Made by a program: the position numbers and the translations under genes
Assembly: GCA_036275295.1 (NCBI GenBank)
Contig: DASUEB010000095.1
Location: forward strand, 1-64,000
DNA length: 64,000 nt
Reading direction: 5' to 3'
From: DASUEB01 sp036275295
Lineage (GTDB): Bacteria; Bacteroidota; Bacteroidia; Flavobacteriales_D; Luteibaculaceae
Notes under the pieces: model-generated
What the model saw: the letters and a program-made list of their open reading frames with translations, nothing else
What the model was told of the DNA's origin: nothing
Databases searched by the model: none
In this document: positions 50,172 to 58,546 of the stretch, in pieces
Position numbering within the stretch: position 1 is the stretch's first letter
Layout of the letters: each line of letters starts with the position of its first letter

Positions 50172-51419
50172 TTAAGAGTTTGCGGCTGCTTTTTGTGAAT
50201 CCAAAGTTGGATCGGCCATATACTTGCGAAGGGTTCGCCAACTGAAAAACAAGGCAAAGGCCATCAAAATGGCACCTAGTAGGAAAGCAGCCCCGGGAAA
50301 ATGGATATACCCATCGGCGCGAGTTGCCTCAAAAAACAGGGTGTTCATGAGCAGCGGACCCACAATGGAAGTGGCACTCATCAAGCTGGTCAAGGCACCC
50401 TGCAATTCGCCTTGGGCATTGGTTGGAAATGCTGAAGATATAATGCCTTGAATAGATGGTCCGGCAATGCCTCCCAGGCAATAGGGAATGAGGAATACAA
50501 TCATCATCCAGCCGGTAGATGCCATTGAAAACAACAACAAACCCAATGCCGACATGGCCAAGCCGAGGTAGGTAGCGCGCCGTGTACCCAGTTTTGGAAT
50601 TAACCATCGGATAAGACCTCCCTGAACGGCAGCAATGAGGACTCCCACAATTCCAAGGCTATACCCAACCTGGGTTGAGTTCCACTTAAACTTAAACATG
50701 GTGTAAAAACTCCAGTTCGACTGAACCGAGTGGGAGGCTATGTATATGAGTACGAGCGAAATCACCAAACCCGATACCACGGGATACTTTCTAAGTTGCA
50801 TGAGGGAGCCTATGGGATTTGCCCGCCGCCAATCAAATGGCCTTCGGTTCTTCAACGGAAGGGATTCGGGCAGAAAAAAGAAACCGTAAATACCATTGCC
50901 AAGGGCAAGAATGGCTGCGACGGCGAAAGGTATTCGGGGTCCCCACATCGAGGCAATGCCCCCCAAAACAGGCCCGATAATAAATCCGAGCCCAAACGCT
51001 ACTCCGATCAATCCAAAATTCTGGGCCTTTTTTTCGGGTTCACTCACGTCGGCAATATAAGATCCCGCGGCACTGAAGCTGGCACCGGTAACTCCCGCCA
51101 AAACGCGACCCACAAACAACCAACCGAGGGTAGGAGCCCAATACATTAAGACGTAGTCAAGACCCAAGCCAAAAAGCGATAGTAGTATCACCGGTCTGCG
51201 CCCAAATCGATCGCTGAGCCCACCCATTACAGATGAAAACAAAAATTGCATCACTGCAAACGAAAAAAGCAGCCATCCTGAAATTCTCGAAGCCTCACTT
51301 AAACCCTGGCCCGTTAATTCCTGAATGAGTTGTGGGAGAACGGGAAGGATGATTCCAATGCCAATTACATCGATAAGAACGGTGATGAATATGAAGGTTA
51401 AGGCATTCTTGCTGGTCAT
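50172..51419 (-). CDS. TCR/Tet-family MFS transporter
   Basis: This 415-residue transporter has 12 predicted membrane segments. The MFS motif A (GGLSDRFGRRPVI) follows the second segment, and the overall pattern resembles TCR/Tet proteins that exchange drugs for protons. The substrate is unknown. The ATG at 51419 gives MTSKNALTFIFITVL; an upstream extension is unlikely. Confidence 0.9.
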   Translation of the reverse strand: MTSKNALTFIFITVLIDVIGIGIILPVLPQLIQELTGQGLSEASRISGWLLFSFAVMQFLFSSVMGGLSDRFGRRPVILLSLFGLGLDYVLMYWAPTLGWLFVGRVLAGVTGASFSAAGSYIADVSEPEKKAQNFGLIGVAFGLGFIIGPVLGGIASMWGPRIPFAVAAILALGNGIYGFFFLPESLPLKNRRPFDWRRANPIGSLMQLRKYPVVSGLVISLVLIYIASHSVQSNWSFYTMFKFKWNSTQVGYSLGIVGVLIAAVQGGLIRWLIPKLGTRRATYLGLAMSALGLLLFSMASTGWMMIVFLIPYCLGGIAGPSIQGIISSAFPTNAQGELQGALTSLMSATSIVGPLLMNTLFFEATRADGYIHFPGAAFLLGAILMAFALFFSWRTLRKYMADPTLDSQKAAANS

Positions 51420-51607
51420 GGTCTGCTTTAAAATGCAAGTATACACCATTCCATGCGCTACCGAAAGCTGAAGGATCGTTCAGCCAGCAGCTAGCACGGT
51501 ATCAGAAGTCCTAGTAGGCAGTTCACGTTAAAACTGACATCCAACTAACGGATAGTAATGAATCCAAGGTCTTGGATTCGATTGTGGAAAGTCATTGAAC
51601 ATTAGAC

Positions 51608-51615
51608 TAGTTTTG
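51608..51615 (+). promoter_or_regulatory. -7 box of a lipoprotein gene
   Basis: TAGTTTTG matches TAnnTTTG, 28 bp before the ATG at 51644. Confidence 0.45.
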
Positions 51616-51643
51616 CTAAACTTGCCTAACAATTAACATCTCC

Positions 51644-52216
51644 ATGAAAAAATCATTGCTTCTTTTACTGTGGCTGGCCGCAACAACGTTGATGTCTTGT
51701 CAAAAAGACGAACCCATTGAACTAATCGACTACAGCGCACTTAACGCTAAGCCAGGATTTTTGGTCAATCAATTTAAGTTTACTTATTCTTTTAGAGAAC
51801 AAGATAGCACTGGTGTGCAGGGATACTACACCGAAGTATTTTCTCTCACCAACGATTCGTCAGCGAACGTTTTGGTGCGAGGGTACAACACAAAAGACAG
51901 TCTTATCGATGAGTATACTAGCAGTTACAACTATTTTAATCGGCTCATGATTGTAGATGCCTTTCCATTGTGGTTTACGGGAGGTAATGTGGGCGAGGTA
52001 AAAGACTTGGGAGGAGTAACCATAAAGTTCGTTCAAAAGGATATCAACACCACCACTCCTTTAGGTACTTTTAGCTGCAACCGTTTTGACGTCACTATTT
52101 TTGAAGAAACGCAGGTCGTTTTAGTCGACAAAGACTTCAAGTATCCGTTTATAAAGCTGGGTTTTTTGGTGAATAATCAGCCTGAATATTTTTACGAGGC
52201 CATAAAGAACAAGTAA
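51644..52216 (+). CDS. Hypothetical lipoprotein
   Basis: This is a 190-residue protein with a lipoprotein signal (KKSLLLLLWLAATTLMSC; lipobox LMSC). The mature part is beta-rich and contains two more regions of alternating polar residues (YTEVFSLTNDSSANVLVRGYNTKDS), with no recognised domain. It is probably anchored in the outer membrane, as are most Bacteroidota lipoproteins. It is a single-gene unit ended by a hairpin. Confidence 0.8.
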   Translation: MKKSLLLLLWLAATTLMSCQKDEPIELIDYSALNAKPGFLVNQFKFTYSFREQDSTGVQGYYTEVFSLTNDSSANVLVRGYNTKDSLIDEYTSSYNYFNRLMIVDAFPLWFTGGNVGEVKDLGGVTIKFVQKDINTTTPLGTFSCNRFDVTIFEETQVVLVDKDFKYPFIKLGFLVNNQPEYFYEAIKNK

Positions 52217-52304
52217 AATCAAGACATGCTTTACGGTCGATTTCAATGGTGGTTTAGCATGGAAACCATTGTAAAAGGGTTTTAAATCTTTGATTCCTCT
52301 CATT

Positions 52305-52339
52305 AAAAAAGGCCTTGACATGTAGTCAGGGCCTTTTTT
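52305..52339. terminator. Bidirectional terminator
   Basis: AAAAAAGGCCTTGAC (52305-52319) and GTCAGGGCCTTTTTT (52325-52339) form a 15-bp stem (one T-G pair) with A-run and T-run on the two sides, so it can stop transcription from both convergent genes. Confidence 0.92.
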
Positions 52340-52363
52340 AGTCTCTATATACCGCAAGGTTTT

Positions 52364-52879
52364 TTATATTCTACCCAGCTGAAGTTTTAACATCTTGATT
52401 TGGTCGGCAAGCAGGCCTTTCTCATCTAATTTCTTCGCCTGCTTTAAATACGTCTCAGCTTCTCTTTTTCTGCGTTTCGACATGTAAATCCCGGCTAGAT
52501 TTAGTTTGGCAACTGCTTGGTCTTCCTTCATACGCAACCCCAGTTGCAGGGCTTTCACGAAAAATTTCTCCGATTTCCCCAAACCTTGTTGCTGCATGCT
52601 GATCAATCCGTTGAGATAATGATAATAGGCCTCCTGCGACTTAATAAGCTTGTGTGGGGCTTTGATTTTATCCAGTTGGACTTGGGCTTTAGACAAATCC
52701 TGTTTTCTCATGTAATACAACGCCATGATTAGGTTTTCGTGCCTAAAAATGCTCAAGACCACTAATCCGGTAGCCAGTAGCAACATAATTCCATAGCCAA
52801 TGTTCACTTCAATGAATTGGTAAACGGTTAAAGCGAAAAGCAAACCAGCGAGGGTGTATTTAATTTCTCTGTTGAACAT
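52364..52879 (-). CDS. TPR-containing membrane protein
   Basis: This is a 171-residue protein with two N-terminal membrane segments (about residues 8-45) followed by helical repeats resembling TPR (LSKAQVQLDKI, YHYLNGLISMQQQGLGKSEKFF, AVAKLNLAGIYMSKRRKREAETYL). The TPR part probably faces the cytoplasm and acts as a scaffold. I do not know a specific partner. Confidence 0.8.
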   Translation of the reverse strand: MFNREIKYTLAGLLFALTVYQFIEVNIGYGIMLLLATGLVVLSIFRHENLIMALYYMRKQDLSKAQVQLDKIKAPHKLIKSQEAYYHYLNGLISMQQQGLGKSEKFFVKALQLGLRMKEDQAVAKLNLAGIYMSKRRKREAETYLKQAKKLDEKGLLADQIKMLKLQLGRI

Positions 52880-52897
52880 GAGGTGTTATTTTCGGCG

Positions 52898-52905
52898 CAA
52901 AATTA
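52898..52905 (-). promoter_or_regulatory. -7 box of the TPR membrane protein gene
   Basis: TAATTTTG on the minus strand matches TAnnTTTG, 18 bp before the ATG. A TTG at -33 is not seen. Confidence 0.45.
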
Positions 52906-52970
52906 GGAATTGTAGGGTTGTGTGCGATGATCGACGAAATTAAAACCGCAAGCGACAGGCACTGACTAGG

Positions 52971-53000
52971 TTGTTCGATGCATTAAAGTGGCTACTTTTG
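52971..53000 (+). promoter_or_regulatory. Promoter of the ABC-F gene
   Basis: TTG (52971-52973) lies exactly 19 bp before TACTTTTG (52993-53000), a very good Bacteroidota promoter. It sets the ATG at 53015 as the start and rules out the upstream GTG at 52988. Confidence 0.75.
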
Positions 53001-53014
53001 CAAAAAATTTTGGC

Positions 53015-54643
53015 ATGATCAGTGTAGAAAATCTCAGTCTACAGTTTAATAAACGCGTTTTATTCGACGAGGTAAATATTAAATTCACCCCCGGTAATTG
53101 CTACGGAATCATCGGAGCAAATGGGGCAGGGAAGTCGACCTTTCTAAAGATACTATCAGGCGAAAGAGATGCCACCGCGGGAAAGGTACATATTCAGCCC
53201 GGAGCTCGAATGGCCGTGTTGAGCCAAAACCACTTTGCATTTGATGACTCCACGGTTCTCGAGGCCGTTCTCAAAGGTCACGATAAGCTTTGGAAAGTAA
53301 TGCAAGAGAAAAACGCCATCTACGAAAAAGCAGATTTTACCGAGGCAGATGGTATAAAAGCTTCAGAACTGGAAGGTGAATTTGCTGAAATGGGGGGATG
53401 GACCGCTGAATCAGATGCGGCAGATTTGCTTTCTGGGTTGGGTATCAAGGAAGATTTGCACCACACGTTAATGAGTGAGTTGTCTGGAAAAGAAAAGGTT
53501 AGAGTCCTCTTGGCTCAGGCGCTTTTTGGTAACCCGGATATTCTCATTCTCGATGAGCCTACCAACGACTTGGATGCCGAAACCATAGGTTGGCTAGAAA
53601 ATTTCTTGGCTGAATTCCAAAATACGGTCATCGTTGTGTCGCACGATCGACATTTCCTCGACATGGTATGTACCCACATTGCTGATATTGACTTTGGCAA
53701 AATTCAGCTCTTTACAGGTAACTATACTTTTTGGTACGAGAGTTCTCAGTTGGCTTTGCGCCAGAAAGCTCAGCAGAACAAAAAAGCCGAGGACAAGCGC
53801 AAAGAACTGCAAGAATTCATCGCCCGATTCTCGGCAAATGCGTCAAAATCGAAACAAGCCACCAGTCGCAAAAAATTACTGGACAAAATTAATGTCGACG
53901 AAATCAAGCCCTCGTCGCGAAAATATCCAGGTATCATCTTAACTCCAGAGCGAGAGCTTGGGGATCAAATCCTCGAGGTGCAGAACCTCATGTATGCCAA
54001 CGACGAAAGGGTGCTTTTTAAGGGGGTTAGTTTTCGGATGAAAAAAGGCGATAAAATTGCCTTTATCGGTAAAGATCACATGGCTATTACCGCCCTCTTT
54101 GAGGTGCTGTCGGGCCAACTAAGTCCCGCAACAGGCGAATTTACTTGGGGTGTGACCTCCTCACAAAGTTACATGCCCAACGACAACAGCGGTTATTTTA
54201 CCTCTGACCTGAACCTCGTTGATTGGTTGCGTCAATATTCCACTGATAAGGACGAAACCTTTATTCGTGGATTCCTCGGTAAGATGTTGTTCAGTGGTGA
54301 GGAATCCCTTAAGTCTTGCAAAGTATTGAGTGGAGGAGAGAAAGTGCGCTGCATGCTGTCGAAAGTAATGTTGGAAAAAGCCAACATCCTGTTATTGGAC
54401 GAGCCCACCAATCACCTCGACTTGGAATCGATTACGGCGCTCAACAACAGTTTGCGAGAATTTAAAGGTTCTTTGCTTTTCACCTCTCATGACCACGAAT
54501 TGGTGAATACGGTTGCAACCCGAATTATTGAGGTCACTGCCAATGGAATCATCGACAAAGACTGTACATATGATGAATACCTAAGCGATAGCCGGGTGAA
54601 ACAACAACGAGAAGAGCTCTACAGAGGCGTTGCCATAGACTGA
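53015..54643 (+). CDS. ABC-F family ribosome-associated ATPase (YbiT-like)
   Basis: This 542-residue soluble protein has two ABC ATPase domains and no membrane segments. NBD1 is complete: Walker A GANGAGKST (34-42), signature LSGKEK, Walker B ILILDEPTND. NBD2 has LSGGEK and LLLDEPTNHLD, but its Walker A position reads IGKDHMAITALF, lacking the GxxGxGKS loop, so ATP binding there is probably altered. The linker (about 235-300) is lysine/glutamine rich. ABC-F proteins act on the ribosome in translation quality control or antibiotic protection; the YbiT-like group is suggested by the sequence. Confidence 0.9.
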   Translation: MISVENLSLQFNKRVLFDEVNIKFTPGNCYGIIGANGAGKSTFLKILSGERDATAGKVHIQPGARMAVLSQNHFAFDDSTVLEAVLKGHDKLWKVMQEKNAIYEKADFTEADGIKASELEGEFAEMGGWTAESDAADLLSGLGIKEDLHHTLMSELSGKEKVRVLLAQALFGNPDILILDEPTNDLDAETIGWLENFLAEFQNTVIVVSHDRHFLDMVCTHIADIDFGKIQLFTGNYTFWYESSQLALRQKAQQNKKAEDKRKELQEFIARFSANASKSKQATSRKKLLDKINVDEIKPSSRKYPGIILTPERELGDQILEVQNLMYANDERVLFKGVSFRMKKGDKIAFIGKDHMAITALFEVLSGQLSPATGEFTWGVTSSQSYMPNDNSGYFTSDLNLVDWLRQYSTDKDETFIRGFLGKMLFSGEESLKSCKVLSGGEKVRCMLSKVMLEKANILLLDEPTNHLDLESITALNNSLREFKGSLLFTSHDHELVNTVATRIIEVTANGIIDKDCTYDEYLSDSRVKQQREELYRGVAID

Positions 54644-54831
54644 TTCTTTGCCCTGCAGTTGAATCTCCGATCGACAATTGGCAACTAAAACGCAACCATC
54701 CTTTTGAGCGGTTCGGTATAATATGCCATTTGCCAAGAGCTGGTTTTTGTTTTGTGGTGCGGTTAACGCCCTGCCGCGTATTGCGGTTTTGATGCAACGC
54801 TACTTCCTGCAGCGCGTTTGGGTTAATTACC

Positions 54832-54839
54832 TATTTTTG
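54832..54839 (+). promoter_or_regulatory. -7 box of the FKBP genes
   Basis: TATTTTTG matches TAnnTTTG, 17 bp before the first FKBP ATG. Confidence 0.5.
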
Positions 54840-54856
54840 CCCCATTAGAAAAGAAT

Positions 54857-55537
54857 ATGAAAAAGACATTTGGATGCATCGCAATGCTTACGGTTGCCCT
54901 GGGAGCTTGCAAAAACGAGAGTTCTAACACCACCGGTGATTTTAAGAGTGATCGCGAAAAGTTTGCTTACAGTTTGGGTATGGACATAGCCCACAATCTG
55001 GAAAAAGCCAAGGTAGACAGCTTGGATGTAGAAACTATGGCTCAAGCCATCAGTGACGTGCTGTCGAAAAAAGACCTTAAACTCAGCGATGAGCAGGCCA
55101 ATACAGTGATCCGTGAGTACTTTCAAAAAAAGCAAGTAGCTGAGAACGCTGAGAAGATTCAAAAGGGCAAAAAATTTCTTGACGACAACAAGAAAAAAGC
55201 AGGTGTAACGACCACCCAAAGCGGACTTCAATATGAAATCATCAAAGCAGGAACCGGGCCAAAACCTACCATAAACGACAAAGTAAAAGTGTTTTACGAA
55301 GGTAAATTGGTTGATGGTACGGTGTTTGACAAAACCTCGCCAAGTGATCCGGCTATTTTCCCAGTGGGTAACGTGATTGCAGGTTGGACTGAAGCCCTTC
55401 AACTTATGCCGGTTGGCTCAAAATGGAAACTGGTTGTTCCGTCAAACCTTGCCTACGGTGAAACCGGTGTTGGCGGTGCTATTGGACCCAATGAAACCTT
55501 GATTTTTGAGGTTGAGCTCTTGGGAATCGAAAAATAA
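54857..55537 (+). CDS. FKBP-type peptidyl-prolyl isomerase, lipoprotein
   Basis: This 226-residue protein has a lipoprotein signal (lipobox LGAC, Cys18), an N-terminal helical dimerisation domain of the FkpA/Mip type (DREKFAYSLGMDIAHNLEK, about 30-115) and a C-terminal FKBP domain (about 125-226: VKVFYEGKLVDGTVFDK, NVIAGWTEALQLMPVGSKW, FEVELLGIEK). It catalyses cis-trans proline isomerisation and acts as a chaperone in the cell envelope. It is followed 15 bp later by a close paralog. Confidence 0.93.
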   Translation: MKKTFGCIAMLTVALGACKNESSNTTGDFKSDREKFAYSLGMDIAHNLEKAKVDSLDVETMAQAISDVLSKKDLKLSDEQANTVIREYFQKKQVAENAEKIQKGKKFLDDNKKKAGVTTTQSGLQYEIIKAGTGPKPTINDKVKVFYEGKLVDGTVFDKTSPSDPAIFPVGNVIAGWTEALQLMPVGSKWKLVVPSNLAYGETGVGGAIGPNETLIFEVELLGIEK

Positions 55538-55552
55538 TCGTTCCTTTCAACC

Positions 55553-56236
55553 ATGAAATCAACTCTTTATCCTTTTATTGCGCTTCTGAGTTTGGTAATG
55601 ACCACTCCAGCTTTAGCCCAAAACAAAAACAAGAAAATGACTACCGAAGTAGAAAAATTCAGCTACAGTCTTGGAATGGACATTGGCAACAACATAAAAA
55701 ATGCCAACTTTGACTCGTTGGCGATTGATTTGGTGATCAGTGGTTTGTCTGATGTTTTAAACAAAAAAGAAACCGCTTTCAACTCCGAAGAGGCCGGTAT
55801 CATCATCAGAGAGTACATCACCAAAATGCAACAAGCTGCAGGTCAGAAAAAAGTAACAGAAGGCAAAAACTTCTTGACCGAGAATGCCAAGCGACAGGGT
55901 GTAGTTACCCTTCCTTCTGGTTTGCAGTATGAAATCATTATTGCGGGTACAGGAAACAAACCTACCCTCAACGACCAAGTGACAACTCACTACACCGGTA
56001 CTTTACTTGACGGTACCGTGTTTGATTCATCGGTTAAACGTGGAGAACCGGCCACATTCCCTGTGAGTGGTGTTATTGCCGGATGGACAGAGGCTTTGCA
56101 GTTGATGCCCGTGGGATCGAAATGGAAATTATTCATCCCTTCAGACCTAGCTTATGGCGAAAGGGGAGCGGGAGGAGCCATTGGTCCCAATGAAACACTC
56201 ATTTTTGAAATAGAGTTAATCAGTATTAATAAGTAA
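55553..56236 (+). CDS. FKBP-type peptidyl-prolyl isomerase, periplasmic
   Basis: This 227-residue paralog of the preceding gene has the same FKBP_N and FKBP_C domains (VEKFSYSLGMDIGNNIKNA; VTTHYTGTLLDGTVFDSS). The signal peptide ends ALAQ and has no lipobox Cys, so it should be a soluble periplasmic form. The two probably arose by tandem duplication and share a promoter. A terminator follows it. Confidence 0.93.
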   Translation: MKSTLYPFIALLSLVMTTPALAQNKNKKMTTEVEKFSYSLGMDIGNNIKNANFDSLAIDLVISGLSDVLNKKETAFNSEEAGIIIREYITKMQQAAGQKKVTEGKNFLTENAKRQGVVTLPSGLQYEIIIAGTGNKPTLNDQVTTHYTGTLLDGTVFDSSVKRGEPATFPVSGVIAGWTEALQLMPVGSKWKLFIPSDLAYGERGAGGAIGPNETLIFEIELISINK

Positions 56237-56241
56237 CCTCC

Positions 56242-56268
56242 AAAACCAGCTTCGGCTGGTTTTTTTTT
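56242..56268 (+). terminator. Terminator after the FKBP pair
   Basis: AAAACCAGC (56242-56250) and GCTGGTTTT (56255-56263) form the stem around a TTCG tetraloop, followed by more T residues. Confidence 0.92.
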
Positions 56269-56333
56269 GAACTTGTCGTTCGCTACATTAAACGTTTTTC
56301 AAAATCGCTCGTCTTAATCTAAAACATAAAGAA

Positions 56334-57155
56334 ATGAAATCGCTGAAGATACTTGTGATGCTTGTATTGATAGCATCGGGATGCGCAAAAGAAAAAGATC
56401 CAACGGCTGTTTTGGACCTCGCAGTGGTTGCGGGCGATCAAAGCATAATGGAATCAGAGTTTAACGCACTTTTCGAAACGGTGGATGGCGCTCTAGAGCA
56501 AAATAATTTTTACAAGTCTCCTGGTGATGCCCTTCCATTGTGCGCGGTTTTCACACACGATACGGTATTGAAAAGGGTAACCATTGACTTTGGCAATGAG
56601 AATTGCCTATGCCGTGATGGCAATTTCCGACGCGGAAGGATAGAAGTGAATTACACCGATCGAAGACGAGTTAAAGGAGCGGTTACCACCCTTAATCTAG
56701 TTGATTTTTTCGTGAACGACCGGCGATTGACCGGTGTTAAAACAATCACCAACCTAGGCGACAGTGCAGGTTTCCCTGCATTTTCGTTCGAAGTAAAAGA
56801 CGCCAGTCTCGATTTTGGTGATGGTACGATACGATCGTGGAATCGATCGGCCATTGTTGAGCGAATACAGGGGAGCAACACACCTGAACTCGCCGATGAC
56901 GTGCTTCGAGTAAGAGGAACCTCGAACGGAACCACCCGCAGAGGTGTTAAATACAGCACCACAACAACTGAACCCTTGATCAAGAAATTATCGGTAGGCT
57001 GTATCAAAAATTTTGTAAGCGGTTGGCTTGAAATTAAAGATGATCTCGGCAATACTGTGTTACTTAATTACGATCCCATTGGTGGCGCGCCTTGCGATAA
57101 GATTGCCGAGGTTACGGTAAATGGCGGTCCACCCAGGCGAATCATGTTGCGATAA
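56334..57155 (+). CDS. Hypothetical lipoprotein
   Basis: This is a 273-residue protein with a lipoprotein-type signal (KSLKILVMLVLIASGC). The mature part is beta-rich, with four or more cysteines (LCAVF, CLCRDG, GCIKNF, PCDK), and strands such as GRIEVNYTDRRRVKGAVTTL and KDASLDFGDGTIRSWNR. I recognise no family; similar exported proteins occur in Bacteroidota. It stands alone with its start just after the FKBP terminator. Confidence 0.78.
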   Translation: MKSLKILVMLVLIASGCAKEKDPTAVLDLAVVAGDQSIMESEFNALFETVDGALEQNNFYKSPGDALPLCAVFTHDTVLKRVTIDFGNENCLCRDGNFRRGRIEVNYTDRRRVKGAVTTLNLVDFFVNDRRLTGVKTITNLGDSAGFPAFSFEVKDASLDFGDGTIRSWNRSAIVERIQGSNTPELADDVLRVRGTSNGTTRRGVKYSTTTTEPLIKKLSVGCIKNFVSGWLEIKDDLGNTVLLNYDPIGGAPCDKIAEVTVNGGPPRRIMLR

Positions 57156-57313
57156 GGCCTGCTAAACCGGTTGGATCTGAAATACCCTGCGAATCGATAT
57201 TAGATCGGGCTCAATGTTTCTCGTCTGGCAGGAGAGGTCCGGTCTTCATGGGTGTTGGAAATGTTTTGATCCATTTTCACGGTATCGGTTTAATTACATA
57301 AAGCGTTAGCAGA

Positions 57314-58456
57314 TCAAAGAAGGTCTGCTATTTTTTTCGACACTAAGCAGCCGAGAGCCACACCCATACCGCCCATTCTCACCCCGTAAATGATATTACT
57401 TGCGTAATGATCAACCAAGGGATGCCTCGCTTGGCCCACGCCCATAGTTCCTGCCCAGGTATGCTCAATTTGGTACGGCTCATTGATAATAAGGGTCTCT
57501 GCTAGCGATTGGATATGAGCCAAAATAGCGTTTGTATTTTCTAAGCTAGCGGTTTGTTCGCCCTCAAAATCAGTGTTTCGCGCACCCCCAATGAGCAGTC
57601 GATTATCAATCATGCGGAAATAATAATATCCCGCATCGTAATGAAAGCATCCGGTTAAGTTTACCTTCGACAATGGCGAGGTAACCAGCACTTGCGCTCT
57701 GGCGGGAGCGACATCAAGGTGAGGAAGTAGTTTGGACGTCAATCCATTGGTTGCTAAAATCAGTTTCCGGCACGTAAAATCACCTACCGAGGTTGATACT
57801 TTAACGCCTTCGTTTTCATTCATAAAATCTGTAATGCGGACACCCCGTAACATAAACACACGGTTGTGGTGCAGGGCGCTTAACATGCTGAAGTAGAGCA
57901 GATCAGTCTGAATTTCTCCTTCTTCCGAATTCTCAATGATCTTGACAGGCTGTTTGAAGACCTGCTTGTTGTTGGGTGAGATGCGATAGACTTCTGGGGC
58001 AAGAGATTTTAGGGCCCGATTGAGTTCGGGTACCAGATCGGTCGACATCGACCAGCGCTCCTCGTCTTGAGTGGTAAAAAGCTCAAAACCCCCCGTTTGT
58101 TTATACCCTAGCTTATCATCGCCGTGAATAGAGCGAAGCAATTGAAGACCCTGGTATCGTTCATGTACCAAGTTTATAGCAGCCTCAAAACCGGATGATC
58201 GAACATCGTCGGCAATTTCAGAAACACTCCCAAAACAGGCAAACCCGGCGTTGCGTGAACTCGCTGAAGCCCCGAAAGAATGACCGTCGATGACAACTAT
58301 TTTCGCTGTGGGATACTTTTGGCGCAGCATCAATGCCGTGTGGCATCCCACAATACCCATACCCACAATACAAAAATCAACCCCTTGAAAATAGGTCTTG
58401 TATTCCCAGTAACTCATTGAATTCGTCATACCTGCGAAGGTATTGGGTAATTTCAT
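57314..58456 (-). CDS. FAD-dependent oxidoreductase, DAO family
   Basis: This 380-residue flavoenzyme has an N-terminal Rossmann motif VDFCIVGMGIVGCHTALML and the ASSRNAGFACFG segment of the D-amino-acid-oxidase/glycine-oxidase family, and near the C-terminus GVRMGGMGVALG. The substrate is probably an amine or N-alkyl amino acid but cannot be read from the sequence. I choose the ATG at 58456; a GTG three codons upstream is possible. It is divergent from the giant repeat gene. Confidence 0.88.
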   Translation of the reverse strand: MKLPNTFAGMTNSMSYWEYKTYFQGVDFCIVGMGIVGCHTALMLRQKYPTAKIVVIDGHSFGASASSRNAGFACFGSVSEIADDVRSSGFEAAINLVHERYQGLQLLRSIHGDDKLGYKQTGGFELFTTQDEERWSMSTDLVPELNRALKSLAPEVYRISPNNKQVFKQPVKIIENSEEGEIQTDLLYFSMLSALHHNRVFMLRGVRITDFMNENEGVKVSTSVGDFTCRKLILATNGLTSKLLPHLDVAPARAQVLVTSPLSKVNLTGCFHYDAGYYYFRMIDNRLLIGGARNTDFEGEQTASLENTNAILAHIQSLAETLIINEPYQIEHTWAGTMGVGQARHPLVDHYASNIIYGVRMGGMGVALGCLVSKKIADLL

Positions 58457-58546
58457 GATGTGCACTCAATTTTTAGGCCTTTTTTGCGTTTAAAAGGGTT
58501 ACGACCTCGTTAACAATTGTGATATTTGATCCCTAAAAATTCCAGA

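Noticed and set aside
50101..50241. Longer N-terminus for glyA
   Set aside because: The 47 extra codons overlap the preceding MFS gene and show no similarity to serine hydroxymethyltransferases.
54845..55402. 185-codon minus-strand frame
   Set aside because: It is fully antisense to the first FKBP gene and has no family resemblance; a shadow of the coding frame.
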